DNA of 64,000 bases from Pyrobaculum neutrophilum V24Sta (GCF_000019805.1 NC_010525.1:992001-1056000); one strand, 5' to 3'. Counted from the stretch's first letter, positions 15,929 through 25,597 are shown. Notes: a model not told the origin generated them from the letters alone. Program-made: numbers and translations.

Positions 15929-18325
15929 CTACCGATAGAATAAGTCATTGATCAGCCACCTCATAAACCTCCTTCTTAGGCTTCGGGAATATCTCACCCC
16001 GTCGTCATGCAACCCGGCCACCCTCAGATATATCCAAAACGCCGCAAGCCAAACAGCCACATCCTCCGCATACCGCCTATCACGCTTCTTACCGTACCCC
16101 CTAACCGCCTTCTCAAGCCGATAGGCTAGCGTATCCGCCGTCGGATCCGCCAAGTATAGACCCGAGAGCCGCCGCGCCGCCTCCTCCACCTTGCCGTCTG
16201 CCAACAGGCGGGCCACCTCGACAACGAGACCCTCCAGCCCACCCACCGAGGCCGTTGAGGCGACTCTACACCCCCCGAAGTCCGACACGCCCAACCCCCG
16301 CAACCTGCTAAAGGCGCACAAGAGGGCGGCGGCCGCCCCCCTCAACCCCCCATCCCCCATCACCTCCCACACAGGAGCCACCTGCCCGCCGATCCCCCTT
16401 GCCTTCAACACGGCAGAAGCCACAACCGCAACGGCGTGCCCCAGTGGGTCCACCCCCCTCTCCACAGCCCTCCGCATGTAGGCAAAGACAGAAGCCTCGC
16501 CACCGCCCAAGAGGGCCTCCGCTACCTTCTTCTCCTCCAGCTCAATCCCAAACATTGCCACCTGGTCAAGCAAAACCGTCCTCCCAGACACGACGACGTA
16601 ATCCTCTCCAACGACCTCAAGACGGCCCTCCACAACCTCTCCATTGGACAAAACCACCGAGCTCCGCACAACAGAAGCCCTATTCTCATCGATCCACCGC
16701 CTTGCAAAAAACTCGAAGATGTTTAGATCAGGGAACAAAATACGCCAACCGTCGTAAGTATTTAAAGATAAAAATAGTATGATGACTAGAAAAGTAACAG
16801 CTATCAATATATTTGTTACATAAATATAGTGATTGTAATTAATCAAAAGCCATGTGTATAAAAAAGGTGTAAATGTAATAAACAATAATAAAATATTGAG
16901 TGAGTTTATAATATAGAGCATTATGGCATTCAAAAGCCACCTATCGAGCCTAGAGATGTCACTTGATGCCTTTATTAAAATAGTAAAAAATATTACGAGA
17001 AAAAATCCATAAATTAAAATAGTTGTATATTCATATGTATGCAATATCATAGAAAGAGGTATGACATAAAAAAGTGTAATGCCTAAAACTGAGATGATGA
17101 ACACTACCATATACATCCCCAACGCCACAATTAATGACATCACATAGTTTTTTGCAAATCTTCCTCCAATCCAACTTATATAAAATATAAGAATAAAATT
17201 ATAACTAAAAATCAAAATTTTATTTATAATATCAGCAATTTTCATATTATTGAAAATATTTGAAATAAGATAGAAAATCATAAAAATTACAAATATGTTC
17301 AAGAAGAAAATAGGCGTTAAATAATATATCATTATCTTAAAAAAATTTAATGGTAATCTTATTATTTTTATAAGGTCTGTGCCTAGGGCTTGAGAGAGGG
17401 CTGTTATGTAGAACTTCCGGCGTGTTGTTGTGAGCAGAGTTCCGACGTAGGCGCTTATCACACCCAGTATGTTAATCAACACGGCCCCCAGCGGGTTGGC
17501 GTATTCCAGCCCTATCTTTACGTCGGCACCTGGGTATACTGAGTATCGCTCGGATCCGTCTGACGTAAGGACCACCCCCCTGGTGAGGAGCCAGAGGAAG
17601 CTGTAGTTAACGTTGCGCAACGCCGAGATGTTGACCGCCGCGTGGGGCCCCACGTTGCACAGCTGGAGCCTGACCCTCTGTGCGGCGAGATCTGGGAGGT
17701 AGACGGCGGCGCGTCCCCCCGCCCCCTCCACGTAGAGGGGGGACCCCGAGACGAGCCCCGACAGGCGGTAGAGGTTCTCCACCTCCACCGTGGCGTTGCC
17801 CGGGCCGCCGCGGAGATCCACGTCGCAGGGGTACTCCCGCCAGGTCCGCAGCACCACCGCCCCCTCCCCCAGGGGGAAGTACCGCGGGGCCAGGGGCCAC
17901 TCCACGTAAGCCGACACGGCCGCCCCCACCGACATGTTGACCCCCCTCACGAGCCTAATCCCCACCGCCGGCCTCCCCGAGGCGAGGTCCACCAGGTAGA
18001 GAACCCCCGGCGCCTCCGCCACCACCGCCACCGGCCCACCCCTCAAGTCGACGACGGGCACCCCCCGGAGCCTAGCCCCCACCTCCCCAGCCGGCACAAT
18101 AAAACACCTAAACGACCCCGACGGCAAAACGGCGTAGGGGTAGCCCACCGCCTCCGCCGCCCCGCTACAGTTCCCCAGCCCCCGCCACACGTCAGTCACC
18201 ACAAACACATAACCCCCAGGAGCCGCCTTGACGACGCCCCCCAAATCCACATACTCACCCACAACCGCCAGCCCCCCACCCGCCCAGCCAAACGCCGCCA
18301 ACAACACAAGAAACACAACAACCAT
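15929..18325 (-). CDS. Large cell-surface/membrane protein A
   Basis: 798 residues in four parts: a signal-like N-terminus (VVVFLVLLAAFG), a roughly 300-residue extracellular domain, six or more closely packed membrane helices, and a GC-rich cytoplasmic C-terminus of about 230 residues. It shares REYPCDVDLRGGPGNATVEV with the divergent gene at 19248, so the two are paralogs. The membrane part (about 16740-17370) is encoded by extremely AT-rich DNA, the rest by GC-rich DNA. I chose the ATG at 18325 because GTTTTATAT at about 18343-18352 (minus strand) gives leaderless spacing. Function unknown. Confidence 0.75.
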   Translation of the reverse strand: MVVVFLVLLAAFGWAGGGLAVVGEYVDLGGVVKAAPGGYVFVVTDVWRGLGNCSGAAEAVGYPYAVLPSGSFRCFIVPAGEVGARLRGVPVVDLRGGPVAVVAEAPGVLYLVDLASGRPAVGIRLVRGVNMSVGAAVSAYVEWPLAPRYFPLGEGAVVLRTWREYPCDVDLRGGPGNATVEVENLYRLSGLVSGSPLYVEGAGGRAAVYLPDLAAQRVRLQLCNVGPHAAVNISALRNVNYSFLWLLTRGVVLTSDGSERYSVYPGADVKIGLEYANPLGAVLINILGVISAYVGTLLTTTRRKFYITALSQALGTDLIKIIRLPLNFFKIMIYYLTPIFFLNIFVIFMIFYLISNIFNNMKIADIINKILIFSYNFILIFYISWIGGRFAKNYVMSLIVALGMYMVVFIISVLGITLFYVIPLSMILHTYEYTTILIYGFFLVIFFTILIKASSDISRLDRWLLNAIMLYIINSLNILLLFITFTPFLYTWLLINYNHYIYVTNILIAVTFLVIILFLSLNTYDGWRILFPDLNIFEFFARRWIDENRASVVRSSVVLSNGEVVEGRLEVVGEDYVVVSGRTVLLDQVAMFGIELEEKKVAEALLGGGEASVFAYMRRAVERGVDPLGHAVAVVASAVLKARGIGGQVAPVWEVMGDGGLRGAAAALLCAFSRLRGLGVSDFGGCRVASTASVGGLEGLVVEVARLLADGKVEEAARRLSGLYLADPTADTLAYRLEKAVRGYGKKRDRRYAEDVAVWLAAFWIYLRVAGLHDDGVRYSRSLRRRFMRWLINDLFYR

Positions 18326-18484
18326 AAACACCCCAGAGAAGCCATATAAAACCCTTACCACAACCTAACCCCCAAGCCGAGAGACTCTCAACAGCAACAT
18401 TAAACGAGCCGCACAAGACCCAGCCCCCCGCCACGCCAAAGACCCAACCCCCCAAACCCCCCACGAGCCCCCACGGCACACCGC

Positions 18485-19029
18485 CTAGCCACCACAAGCC
18501 GGCACCGCACCACCCACCCCAAACCCGCCAAACACCCCCACTAGGAGAGCATCACCCCCCGCCGCGCGGCTCTTCACAAACTCGACGAGCCACCTGGCCG
18601 GGGGCAGAGCCGCCTTCACGTCCCTAACGTCGTATTTAGCCTCGTGGAAGCCCCACACGTGTATATCATAGGCGTCTTTCCACGCCAGCCTAAATCTGTC
18701 CTCCCCCAGCCTCTCAGCCCCCCGCCGCCCTCCCCAGAAGCCAAGTATCCCACCGGCCCCTCCGCCTGACCTCCCCAAGCGCCTCGACCCCCAGCGCCTC
18801 CGCCAGCGCCTCGACGCACTCCTCCACAGCTTTGTAGAGCTTCTCGCTGGCCTGCACCGCGTCCCCCCTCTCGACGTACTGCTCAGCCTCGGCGAGAAAC
18901 CTCTCCGCCACACGCGCGGCGGCTACATCGGCCGGATCCAGCCCCAGCCAGGGCCTCCAGCGCCACCTCCCCCACGTCAATACCCCTCCGCTCCCCCTCC
19001 CTAAGCCTCTCGGGCAACACAACCGACAC
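18485..19029 (-). pseudogene. PaREP1-family gene with two frameshifts
   Basis: Pieces of one PaREP1 protein lie in order in shifted frames. From the GTG at 19029: LPERLREGERRGIDVGEVAL. Then, after a shift near 18935-18945: AEQYVERGDAVQASEKLYKA to RRRGRWDTWLLGRAAG. Then, after a shift at the C6 run 18718-18723: AERLGEDRFRLAWKDAYDIH with the family's VWGFHEAKYDV ending. The family motifs (GDAVQASEKLYKA, GFHEAK) are unmistakable. With two independent shifts it is probably inactive. It lies between the two surface-protein paralogs. Confidence 0.75.
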
Positions 19030-19247
19030 GCCAAGACAACACCACCATAAAAACCTTCAACCACACACCGGCGGCGTCGCGCTGGCCCCAGCCGCCTCCC
19101 AACCCCCCGTCGCCCCCCCGGCCCCCCGTGGCTACTCGGGGCCCCGCTGTTCCCAGCTCCGGCCCTCGGTCGGAGGCGCCGGCCGGAGGGCGGCCCCGCG
19201 GTGCGCCCAACAGCGCAAGACTTAAAAACGCCACGTTGCGGCTGGAT

Positions 19248-21776
19248 ATGCGCTTTCTCCTTTTCGCCGCCCTACTCGCCGCCGTCGCGCTGGCCGCCCC
19301 AACCATAATAATCACCCAGTACATCTACAACAACAACCACTACTACAACTCCTCCACCCTAGGCGCCGGCTACTACTTCATCGTCACCGACCTAGACAAG
19401 CTCCCACTCCAGCACTGCGACGTAGTACAGCAACCAATCGAAGGCGCGCCCCCACCATACGCCATAAACATCGAGCCGGGGAACGCCGCCATGAGGCAAT
19501 ACTACTGCTACGTCGCATGTCCCAGCCAGATCAACGAAATACTCAGCCAGTTCAGAACCGCCACAGTCCTAGACTTCAGAAGAGGCCGCATCAACGTCAC
19601 ATCGGCACATCCAGACAACCCAGTCTTCATCCTCATCATAAACACCACCAACGGCAACCCCATAGCGGACGTCTATCTCCTGAGAGGCTTCACGCTAGAG
19701 GCAAGAGGAAACCTCTCCGCGTACATATACGGAGCGGCACCCGGCGGCTACGGACTATTCCCCAGCTACTTCCCACTGATACCGGGTAGGACGGCCCTGC
19801 TTAGGTACTGGCACGAGTACCCATGCGACGTCGACATGCTGGCTCAGACGGGCAACGCCACGATACAAATCGAGGGAATAAGCCAACTCGGCTTCGTCAA
19901 AAACAGAACCCTCTTCACCATCTCGGTAAGCAACCACACAGTAGCCGCGTTCTTCCCCACCGTCGCCACAATAAAGCTACCACAATTCAGGATATGCAAC
20001 ATGGGCCCCCAGGCACAAATCTCACTACACCCACTAATCGAGTTAATATTCCAGTACGATCTAGCAGAAATAATTAAAGGAATAGTTATACCGAAAAACA
20101 GAGAATACACTATATATCTAAAGCCAAACCAAGTATATACGATAATTCTTGAAAGACTACAATTAGCGAGCCTATCCGCTTTGGGTACCATTTTGATACC
20201 TATAATAATCAACTACTATATACAAAAAACTAAAAATAAAATATATACAGTATTAATGAATCATATAAAATATTCAAAATATATTGAAAATTTTATAAAT
20301 TATCTTAATTTTTTGTCAGTTCCAGTAATTATATTATTTCTTTTAGTTCCTCTATTTAATATTAAGCCACTTAGTTTACCATATGTCATTCAAAGTATAA
20401 TTTTCATTAATATTACATTATCAGTATGTTACTTGATAATTGATTTACTTTTTAGACGCGGTATGACAAACGTCTTCTGGAAAGCATGGATATTTTGCAC
20501 ATTTTTTGTTATAATAATTTATTTATTCATTATCAAAATTAGTATTATATTTTTAATCATAATTTTATCACCTATATATTTACTATATAAACATTTGATA
20601 ACTAACAGATTACTATGGTTTTTAATACCACTACCATATATTCTTATAGTTTCTTTAAATTTATTTTTAATATTTCTTTTATTATTAATTACATATTTTT
20701 ATATATTATTTTTTATCGCAATAGAGCCAACTATTCCACTCATTATAAATATCGTTCCATATCTAGTTTCATCATATATATCATCAATATTTTTTCTTGT
20801 TGCTTTTATAATAGTTGCGATAGTTATTATTATAGTCCGAACAGATGAAGGTTGGAGACTTATTTTGCCCGATTTCACGTTTTTTAACTACCTTGCGTTC
20901 AACTGGATTCGCCTGCACACTCGCAAGTTTACATATATCCGTATATGGACCCGCGGCGGCCACACCTACAAGGGAGTTCCTTTGAAATTTGAGTATGACC
21001 GCATTACCTTGAGGGACCGCGCATACGGCGAAGTGGTTGTGCCGGTTGAGGATATTGAGGACGTCGGGTTGCAAGCCTCTTATGGCTTGCATCTAGCTGA
21101 TGCACTTCTAGATAACGATAAGGAGAGGTTTGTAAGCGTCCTCAGGAGGATCGTGGACGATCGGAGCGATGAGTCAGCGAGGGGCAATGCCAGGCGGGCC
21201 GCGGCGTCTGCGCTCCTAGCGTTATTGGGAGAGGAAAAGCACCAAATAGCGCCTAACTGGAATCTCTTGAGGCGGGAGGACCCGGCTCTGGCGGAGGGGC
21301 TGGCGGCGCTTCTGAAGACCCTTAGGACGCTAGGCGAAGCGGCAGAGAAGAAAGTGGTGGACTTCGGCGCCGACAGGGTCTTAACGACCTCCTCCTATGG
21401 GAAGTGTGCCTACGTTGAAGATGGAGACGCGAGAAGGAGGTTTACCATGTTCCTTCGCTGTCTGGCAGACAACCAAGAAGAGACACAGATTCAACTAGAG
21501 GAATTGAAGTGTAATAGGTGGTCACGTGATAAAATCTTGTGGCTCTTTGGGTTGAAATTCTGTAGGGACTACGATCCTATACTCGCCGGTGTAATTGATA
21601 AAATAAATACTTTTACTAATATATACTACCTGAAAAGTGAAATCAAATTACCAAGATTAACTAGGTGGAGCGCTAAGATTTATGCTTGTGCGTGGAGGAT
21701 AAAAGACAGGGGGACTGCGGCAAAGGAGTTGGCTATGGCTCTTGTTGTTGGTTGGTTTTGGGTTTTTGACCTGTGA
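19248..21776 (+). CDS. Large cell-surface/membrane protein B
   Basis: 842 residues. A signal peptide (MRFLLFAALLAAVALAAP) precedes an Asn/Thr-rich extracellular domain with several N-glycosylation sequons, then about eight membrane helices and a cytoplasmic C-terminal domain of about 280 residues. HEYPCDVDMLAQTGNAT matches the paralog at 15929-18325. The membrane part (about 20040-20900) is very AT-rich, while both flanks are GC-rich. The ATG at 19248 is fixed by CTTAAAAAC at about 19221-19229, 23-25 nt upstream; the frame is open further upstream but GC-rich and Pro-rich there. Function unknown. Confidence 0.75.
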   Translation: MRFLLFAALLAAVALAAPTIIITQYIYNNNHYYNSSTLGAGYYFIVTDLDKLPLQHCDVVQQPIEGAPPPYAINIEPGNAAMRQYYCYVACPSQINEILSQFRTATVLDFRRGRINVTSAHPDNPVFILIINTTNGNPIADVYLLRGFTLEARGNLSAYIYGAAPGGYGLFPSYFPLIPGRTALLRYWHEYPCDVDMLAQTGNATIQIEGISQLGFVKNRTLFTISVSNHTVAAFFPTVATIKLPQFRICNMGPQAQISLHPLIELIFQYDLAEIIKGIVIPKNREYTIYLKPNQVYTIILERLQLASLSALGTILIPIIINYYIQKTKNKIYTVLMNHIKYSKYIENFINYLNFLSVPVIILFLLVPLFNIKPLSLPYVIQSIIFINITLSVCYLIIDLLFRRGMTNVFWKAWIFCTFFVIIIYLFIIKISIIFLIIILSPIYLLYKHLITNRLLWFLIPLPYILIVSLNLFLIFLLLLITYFYILFFIAIEPTIPLIINIVPYLVSSYISSIFFLVAFIIVAIVIIIVRTDEGWRLILPDFTFFNYLAFNWIRLHTRKFTYIRIWTRGGHTYKGVPLKFEYDRITLRDRAYGEVVVPVEDIEDVGLQASYGLHLADALLDNDKERFVSVLRRIVDDRSDESARGNARRAAASALLALLGEEKHQIAPNWNLLRREDPALAEGLAALLKTLRTLGEAAEKKVVDFGADRVLTTSSYGKCAYVEDGDARRRFTMFLRCLADNQEETQIQLEELKCNRWSRDKILWLFGLKFCRDYDPILAGVIDKINTFTNIYYLKSEIKLPRLTRWSAKIYACAWRIKDRGTAAKELAMALVVGWFWVFDL

Positions 21777-22505
21777 GAAGGTTGTTTTCGGGGGCTGGTT
21801 GGGAGCTTCTATAGGGCGTGTGGCTGGAGTAGGTGTTTTTGTGTGTGGGGGGCCTGTGGGTGGTGGGTTGTGGCGGGGTTGGGCTTGGTGGGGCTGTTGT
21901 GAGGGGTTGCGCTGGGCTTTAGGCGGTGGGCGTGGGGGTTTTTGTTTGGGTGGGGGGTTTTGGCCGGGTGTGGTGAGGTTTTTTCTTGTGAGGTGGGTTT
22001 GGATGGGGGTGTTGCGGTTGGGTGTGCCGTGGGGGTTGGCTGCCGCTGGGCTTGTGGGGCCGGTGGGGGGGATGTGTCGTGCTGTCTTGGGGTGTGGCTT
22101 CTGGCCTTGGGGCTCTGGTGGGGGGTGAGGGTTTGCCGCCTCTGCTGTGGTTTTGTTGTGTTGTGGGTGGCGGCTGGCTGGGGGGCGCATTTGGGTGGGG
22201 GGTGTTTCCTGACTGCTGGGGGGCCCGTGGCTGTTGGAGGAGGGCGGTGGTGGGGGGCGCTTTGACTCGCGGGGCCTTGGAGCCTCCCTTCTGCTGGCCT
22301 GGGGGATGGTGTTTGGTGACGTGTGTTGTGGATTGTATAGGTTCTGTCCTCCGGCGGTGGGGCGGCGGGGCCGGTTGCTGTCTCACGTCTGGCGCGCCGG
22401 GATGGGGTTGCGGCGGTGATGGTGAGTGGGCGGATCTGGGGGGTCTGCTGGGGCTTCCGTGGGGGGTTGGGCGTGTGTGTTTTATATGTCTGTTTTGTCT
22501 TGTGT
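21777..22505. other. Long G/T-rich gene-free stretch
   Basis: About 730 nt almost lacking A on the plus strand, with many runs of four to seven G. Open frames exist but translate to Gly/Trp/Val-rich or Pro/His-rich low complexity. TTTTATAT at 22481-22488 is the promoter of the next gene. The stretch could be a degraded gene or a quadruplex-prone region. Confidence 0.5.
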
Positions 22506-24020
22506 ATGGACGCTGTTTCTTCCCTTGAGATGTATGTGGTGGATAGGAACGCGGAGTGGCTTGGGGTGCCGCGGCTTGTGTTGATGGAGAACGCGGGGGC
22601 GGCCGTTGCGAGGAACGTGGTTGGTAGGTTTCCGGGGGCGAGGAGGGTTTTGGTGGTGTGTGGGACGGGGGATAACGGGGGGGATGGCTACGTGGCGGCT
22701 AGGCACCTCCACGGGGCGGGGCTGTGGGTGAGGGTGGTGGGGCTTGGGGAGCCTAGGGAGGGGGCGGCTAGGGCGAATTTCGAGGCTGTGAGGAGGCTGT
22801 GGGGGGTGGAGCTGGCGCTGGCGGCGACTCCCCTGGAGCTTCTCGCTCTTCAGGACTGGTTCCTCTGGGCGGACGTGGTTGTGGACGCGGTGTTGGGGAC
22901 CGGAGTGAGGGGGGCGCTTAGGGAGCCGCACGCCACCGCGGTGGACCTCATGAACGCGGCCCCCGCGCCGAAGGTGGCGGTGGACGTCCCCAGCGGGCTG
23001 GACCCGGACACGGGGGAGGTGCGGGACAGGGCTGTGAGGGCGGCCCTCACCGTCACCTTCCACAGGCCGAAGAGGGGGCTCCTGGCGGAGGGGGCGCGGA
23101 GGTACGTGGGTGATCTTGTGGTGGAGCCAATCGGCATCCCGCCGGAGGCCGAGGTGGTTGTGGGGCCGGGGGACTTCGCCTATCTGGACTTCTCCCGGAG
23201 GGCCGACGCGAAGAAGGGGGACCACGGCCGGGTGCTGGTGGTGGGTGGGTCCCTGGAGTACTCGGGGGCGCCTATGTACGTGGCGCTGGCCGCGCTGAGG
23301 TCCGGCGTGGATCTGGCGGCCGTCGCGGCGCCTGAGCCGGCGGCGCAGGCGGCTAAGGCCTACAGCCCGGACCTAATCGCCGTCCCGCTGGAGGGGCCCA
23401 GGCTCTCCCTACGCCACGTGGAGAAGGTGCTGAGGCTGGCGGAGAGGTTCGACGTGGTGGCCATCGGCCCGGGGCTGGGGCTGGAGGGCGAGACCCCCGA
23501 CGCCGTTAGGGAAATAGCCGCGCGGGTCAAGAAGCCGCTTGTCGTCGACGCCGACGCCATAAAGGCCCTCGGGGGATCGCCGGTGGGGGGGCCCCAGGTG
23601 GTGTATACCCCACACGCGGGGGAGTTCAAGGCGCTGACGGGGGTGGAGCCGCCGAGGGGGCTCAGGGAGAGGGCCGAGGCGGTGAGGGAGTGGGCGGGGA
23701 GGATCGGCGCCGTTATACTGCTCAAGGGGAGGTACGACGTGGTGTCGGACGGGAGGCGGGTGAAGATTAACGCCACCGGCACCCCCGCCATGACCGTCGG
23801 GGGGACAGGCGACGTGCTCACCGGCGTCGCCGCCGCGTTTATGACCAAGACCCGCGACCCCCTGGAGGCCGCGGCCGTGGCGGCCTTCGTCAACGGGCTA
23901 GCCGGCGAGGAGGCCGCCGCCCAGCTGGGCTTCCACATCACCGCCAGCGACCTCATAGAGAAGATCCCAGCCGTCGTAAGGAGATACGCCCGAGAGGACA
24001 TAACCAGCCCCCGGCCGTAG
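22506..24020 (+). CDS. nnr: Bifunctional NAD(P)H-hydrate epimerase/dehydratase
   Basis: 504 residues carrying both halves of the metabolite-repair enzyme. The N-terminal YjeF epimerase domain has MENAGAAVARNV, VCGTGDNGGDGYVAARHL and VPSGLDPDTGEV. The C-terminal ADP/ATP-dependent dehydratase domain has KGDHGRVLVVGGS, YTPHAGEFKALTG and ATPAMTVGGTGDVLTG-like (NATGTPAMTVGGTGDVLTG). It restores damaged NADHX and NADPHX to NAD(P)H in the cytoplasm. Heat accelerates this damage, so it is a housekeeping gene in thermophiles. The ATG at 22506 is 25 nt after TTTTATAT. Coding DNA shifts from G/T-rich at the 5' end to C/A-rich at the 3' end. Confidence 0.95.
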   Translation: MDAVSSLEMYVVDRNAEWLGVPRLVLMENAGAAVARNVVGRFPGARRVLVVCGTGDNGGDGYVAARHLHGAGLWVRVVGLGEPREGAARANFEAVRRLWGVELALAATPLELLALQDWFLWADVVVDAVLGTGVRGALREPHATAVDLMNAAPAPKVAVDVPSGLDPDTGEVRDRAVRAALTVTFHRPKRGLLAEGARRYVGDLVVEPIGIPPEAEVVVGPGDFAYLDFSRRADAKKGDHGRVLVVGGSLEYSGAPMYVALAALRSGVDLAAVAAPEPAAQAAKAYSPDLIAVPLEGPRLSLRHVEKVLRLAERFDVVAIGPGLGLEGETPDAVREIAARVKKPLVVDADAIKALGGSPVGGPQVVYTPHAGEFKALTGVEPPRGLRERAEAVREWAGRIGAVILLKGRYDVVSDGRRVKINATGTPAMTVGGTGDVLTGVAAAFMTKTRDPLEAAAVAAFVNGLAGEEAAAQLGFHITASDLIEKIPAVVRRYAREDITSPRP

Positions 24021-24079
24021 CCCCCCCAAGCGCAGCGGGGGGCCGCTAGGTTTATTAAGAGGAATGCTAGTTGATATAT

Positions 24080-24475
24080 ATGGAGTGGCTCAGCCCGGCG
24101 ACCGTTATTATCCTAGTGGTTGCCGCCGCAGTCCTCGCCGCCGTCCTCGTGGTCCGCCGGTTGCAGAGGCGTGTTGTCTGCCCCGGCGACCTCTCGGCTC
24201 TCCGGGACGCCTTCGCCGTGATTGGGGCGGAGGCGGCGTGGGTGGGGCCCTACCTCGCCGTTAGGAAGAGGTACGGCCTTATCCCCGTCGAGGTGAGGGT
24301 GGACTGCCGGAGGGGCGCCGTCTCGACCCGCGGCCCGTGGCCCCTCGCCCTGGTCCTCCTCTTTGTGCCGAACTTCGCCTTCGCCGCCATCATCCTACTC
24401 CTGTGGATAGCCAGCGAGATGGACGCCTTTGAGAAGGAGGTGAAGGACCTGTTGAAGGCCGCCGCGGGCCAGTAG
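24080..24475 (+). CDS. Small membrane protein
   Basis: 131 residues with an N-terminal helix (VIILVVAAAVLAAVLVV), a short soluble part containing two cysteines, and a second hydrophobic segment (LALVLLFVPNFAFAAIILLL) before a charged tail. The ATG at 24080 is about 25 nt after TTTATTAA (24051-24058). No family recognised. It precedes cas6 by 26 nt with its own promoter and is not evidently CRISPR-related. Confidence 0.7.
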   Translation: MEWLSPATVIILVVAAAVLAAVLVVRRLQRRVVCPGDLSALRDAFAVIGAEAAWVGPYLAVRKRYGLIPVEVRVDCRRGAVSTRGPWPLALVLLFVPNFAFAAIILLLWIASEMDAFEKEVKDLLKAAAGQ

Positions 24476-24501
24476 TTATTTACCCCCACCTTTTCCTAGG
24501 C

Positions 24502-25302
24502 ATGAGGATAGTCGCCGTCAGAGCCAGGGCGGGGTCGGCCTTCGCCGTTTCGGGCTTCTCCGGCACCGTCGTGGAGTCCCTCGTCCTCAAGACCCTGGGC
24601 AGGCCCGACCTACACGACGCCAGGGTGAAGCCCTTCTCCGTGTGGCCCCTCCTACACAGGGGGAGGCCGGTCCTCTGGGGAGCCGCCGTGGCCCCCGGAG
24701 ACCCCGTCGAGGTGAGGGTGGGCTTCGCCGACGACGACATGGCCAGCCAGTTCGCCGCGGCCGCCGCCGGCGGCGGCCTGCAGCTCTTCGGCGCCAGGCT
24801 AGACCCCGAGGCCGTGGAGATGCGCGACGCCCACCACGACCTCCCCCAGGAGCAGTGCTTCAAGCTGGAGTTCCTCAGCCCCCTGAGGTTCGCCACCCCG
24901 CCCCTCTACAGGAGGAGCAAACCCATCTACGAGTTCTTCCCCCGCCCCCTCTCCCTCTTCAAATCCGCCGTAAAACACGGCAGAGCCCTAGGCGTCACCA
25001 AGCTAGGCGCCCCCTTCCTCCGCTGGGTCTACACCTACGTCGCCCTCACCGACTTCGGCTGCCACAGCCGCTGCGTAGCAACGGTAAAGCTCCCCGGCGG
25101 CGGAATAGCAAGAGGATTCCTCGGCTGGGCCCTATACCGCGCCTACGGAAAGAGAAGAATCACAGACCTCTGGAAAACCATAAGACTAATGGAAACCCTC
25201 AACGTAGGCACAGGACGATCCATGGGCCTCGGAGCCGTCAAAGCAACCCCCCTAAAATGCCCCAACCAACAACCCACAGAAAAACCTACATACCCTATAT
25301 AG
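24502..25302 (+). CDS. cas6: Cas6 CRISPR RNA endonuclease
   Basis: 266 residues. The C-terminal glycine-rich loop NVGTGRSMGLGAVKATPL is the Cas6 signature, and FLSPLRFATPPLYRR with the central HHD and H/R residues fits the double ferredoxin fold. Cas6 cuts the precursor transcript within repeats to release crRNAs for both effector complexes. It is the only Cas6 seen here, although four arrays and two repeat families are present. The stop codon abuts leader 2, and the last roughly 50 nt of the gene recur beside leader 3. The 3' end is C/A-rich. Confidence 0.85.
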   Translation: MRIVAVRARAGSAFAVSGFSGTVVESLVLKTLGRPDLHDARVKPFSVWPLLHRGRPVLWGAAVAPGDPVEVRVGFADDDMASQFAAAAAGGGLQLFGARLDPEAVEMRDAHHDLPQEQCFKLEFLSPLRFATPPLYRRSKPIYEFFPRPLSLFKSAVKHGRALGVTKLGAPFLRWVYTYVALTDFGCHSRCVATVKLPGGGIARGFLGWALYRAYGKRRITDLWKTIRLMETLNVGTGRSMGLGAVKATPLKCPNQQPTEKPTYPI

Positions 25303-25597
25303 ATCACGGCGTTTATAAATCGTCGTGCAACAAGCCCTTTCTTTTTGTAAAATCGTTCTACTCCTCCGCCGTTGTACCTTTGTCAAGCGGAGATCCAGTT
25401 TAAAAAACGGCGGGCAGAACAACGGCGGACGGCGCCGCCGACCTCCAGCCACACGCTTTCAACTGCGGGACGCACGGGGTTAGCTCTAGAAAAACCAACA
25501 ACCCAGAAAGAGCAGTCTCAAGAACACGCCGAAATCAACACAAAACCCACCAGAGAAAAACTTAAAAACCAACAAAAACCAAAACCCAGAAACCCCA
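25303..25597 (+). promoter_or_regulatory. CRISPR leader 2
   Basis: About 295 nt, nearly identical to leaders 3 and 4. It opens with CTATATAGATCACGGCG, then GTTTATAAAT (25311-25320), and ends CAGAAACCCCAGAATC at the first repeat. The array-proximal box ACTTAAAAAC (25560-25569) is centred about 33 nt before array 2 and is the likely array promoter. Type-2 markers used to compare leaders are GATCAC near the far end and TCAAGCGGAGATCC in the middle. Confidence 0.9.

Noticed and set aside
21742-22528. Long Gly/Trp-rich and Pro-rich frames in the gap before nnr
   Set aside because: Low complexity arising from G-runs; no promoter and no recognisable domain.
25252-25452. Minus-strand Arg/Lys-rich frame across the cas6 end and leader 2, present in the other leaders as well
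   Set aside because: It follows from leader duplication; no promoter at the right distance and no protein-like selection.
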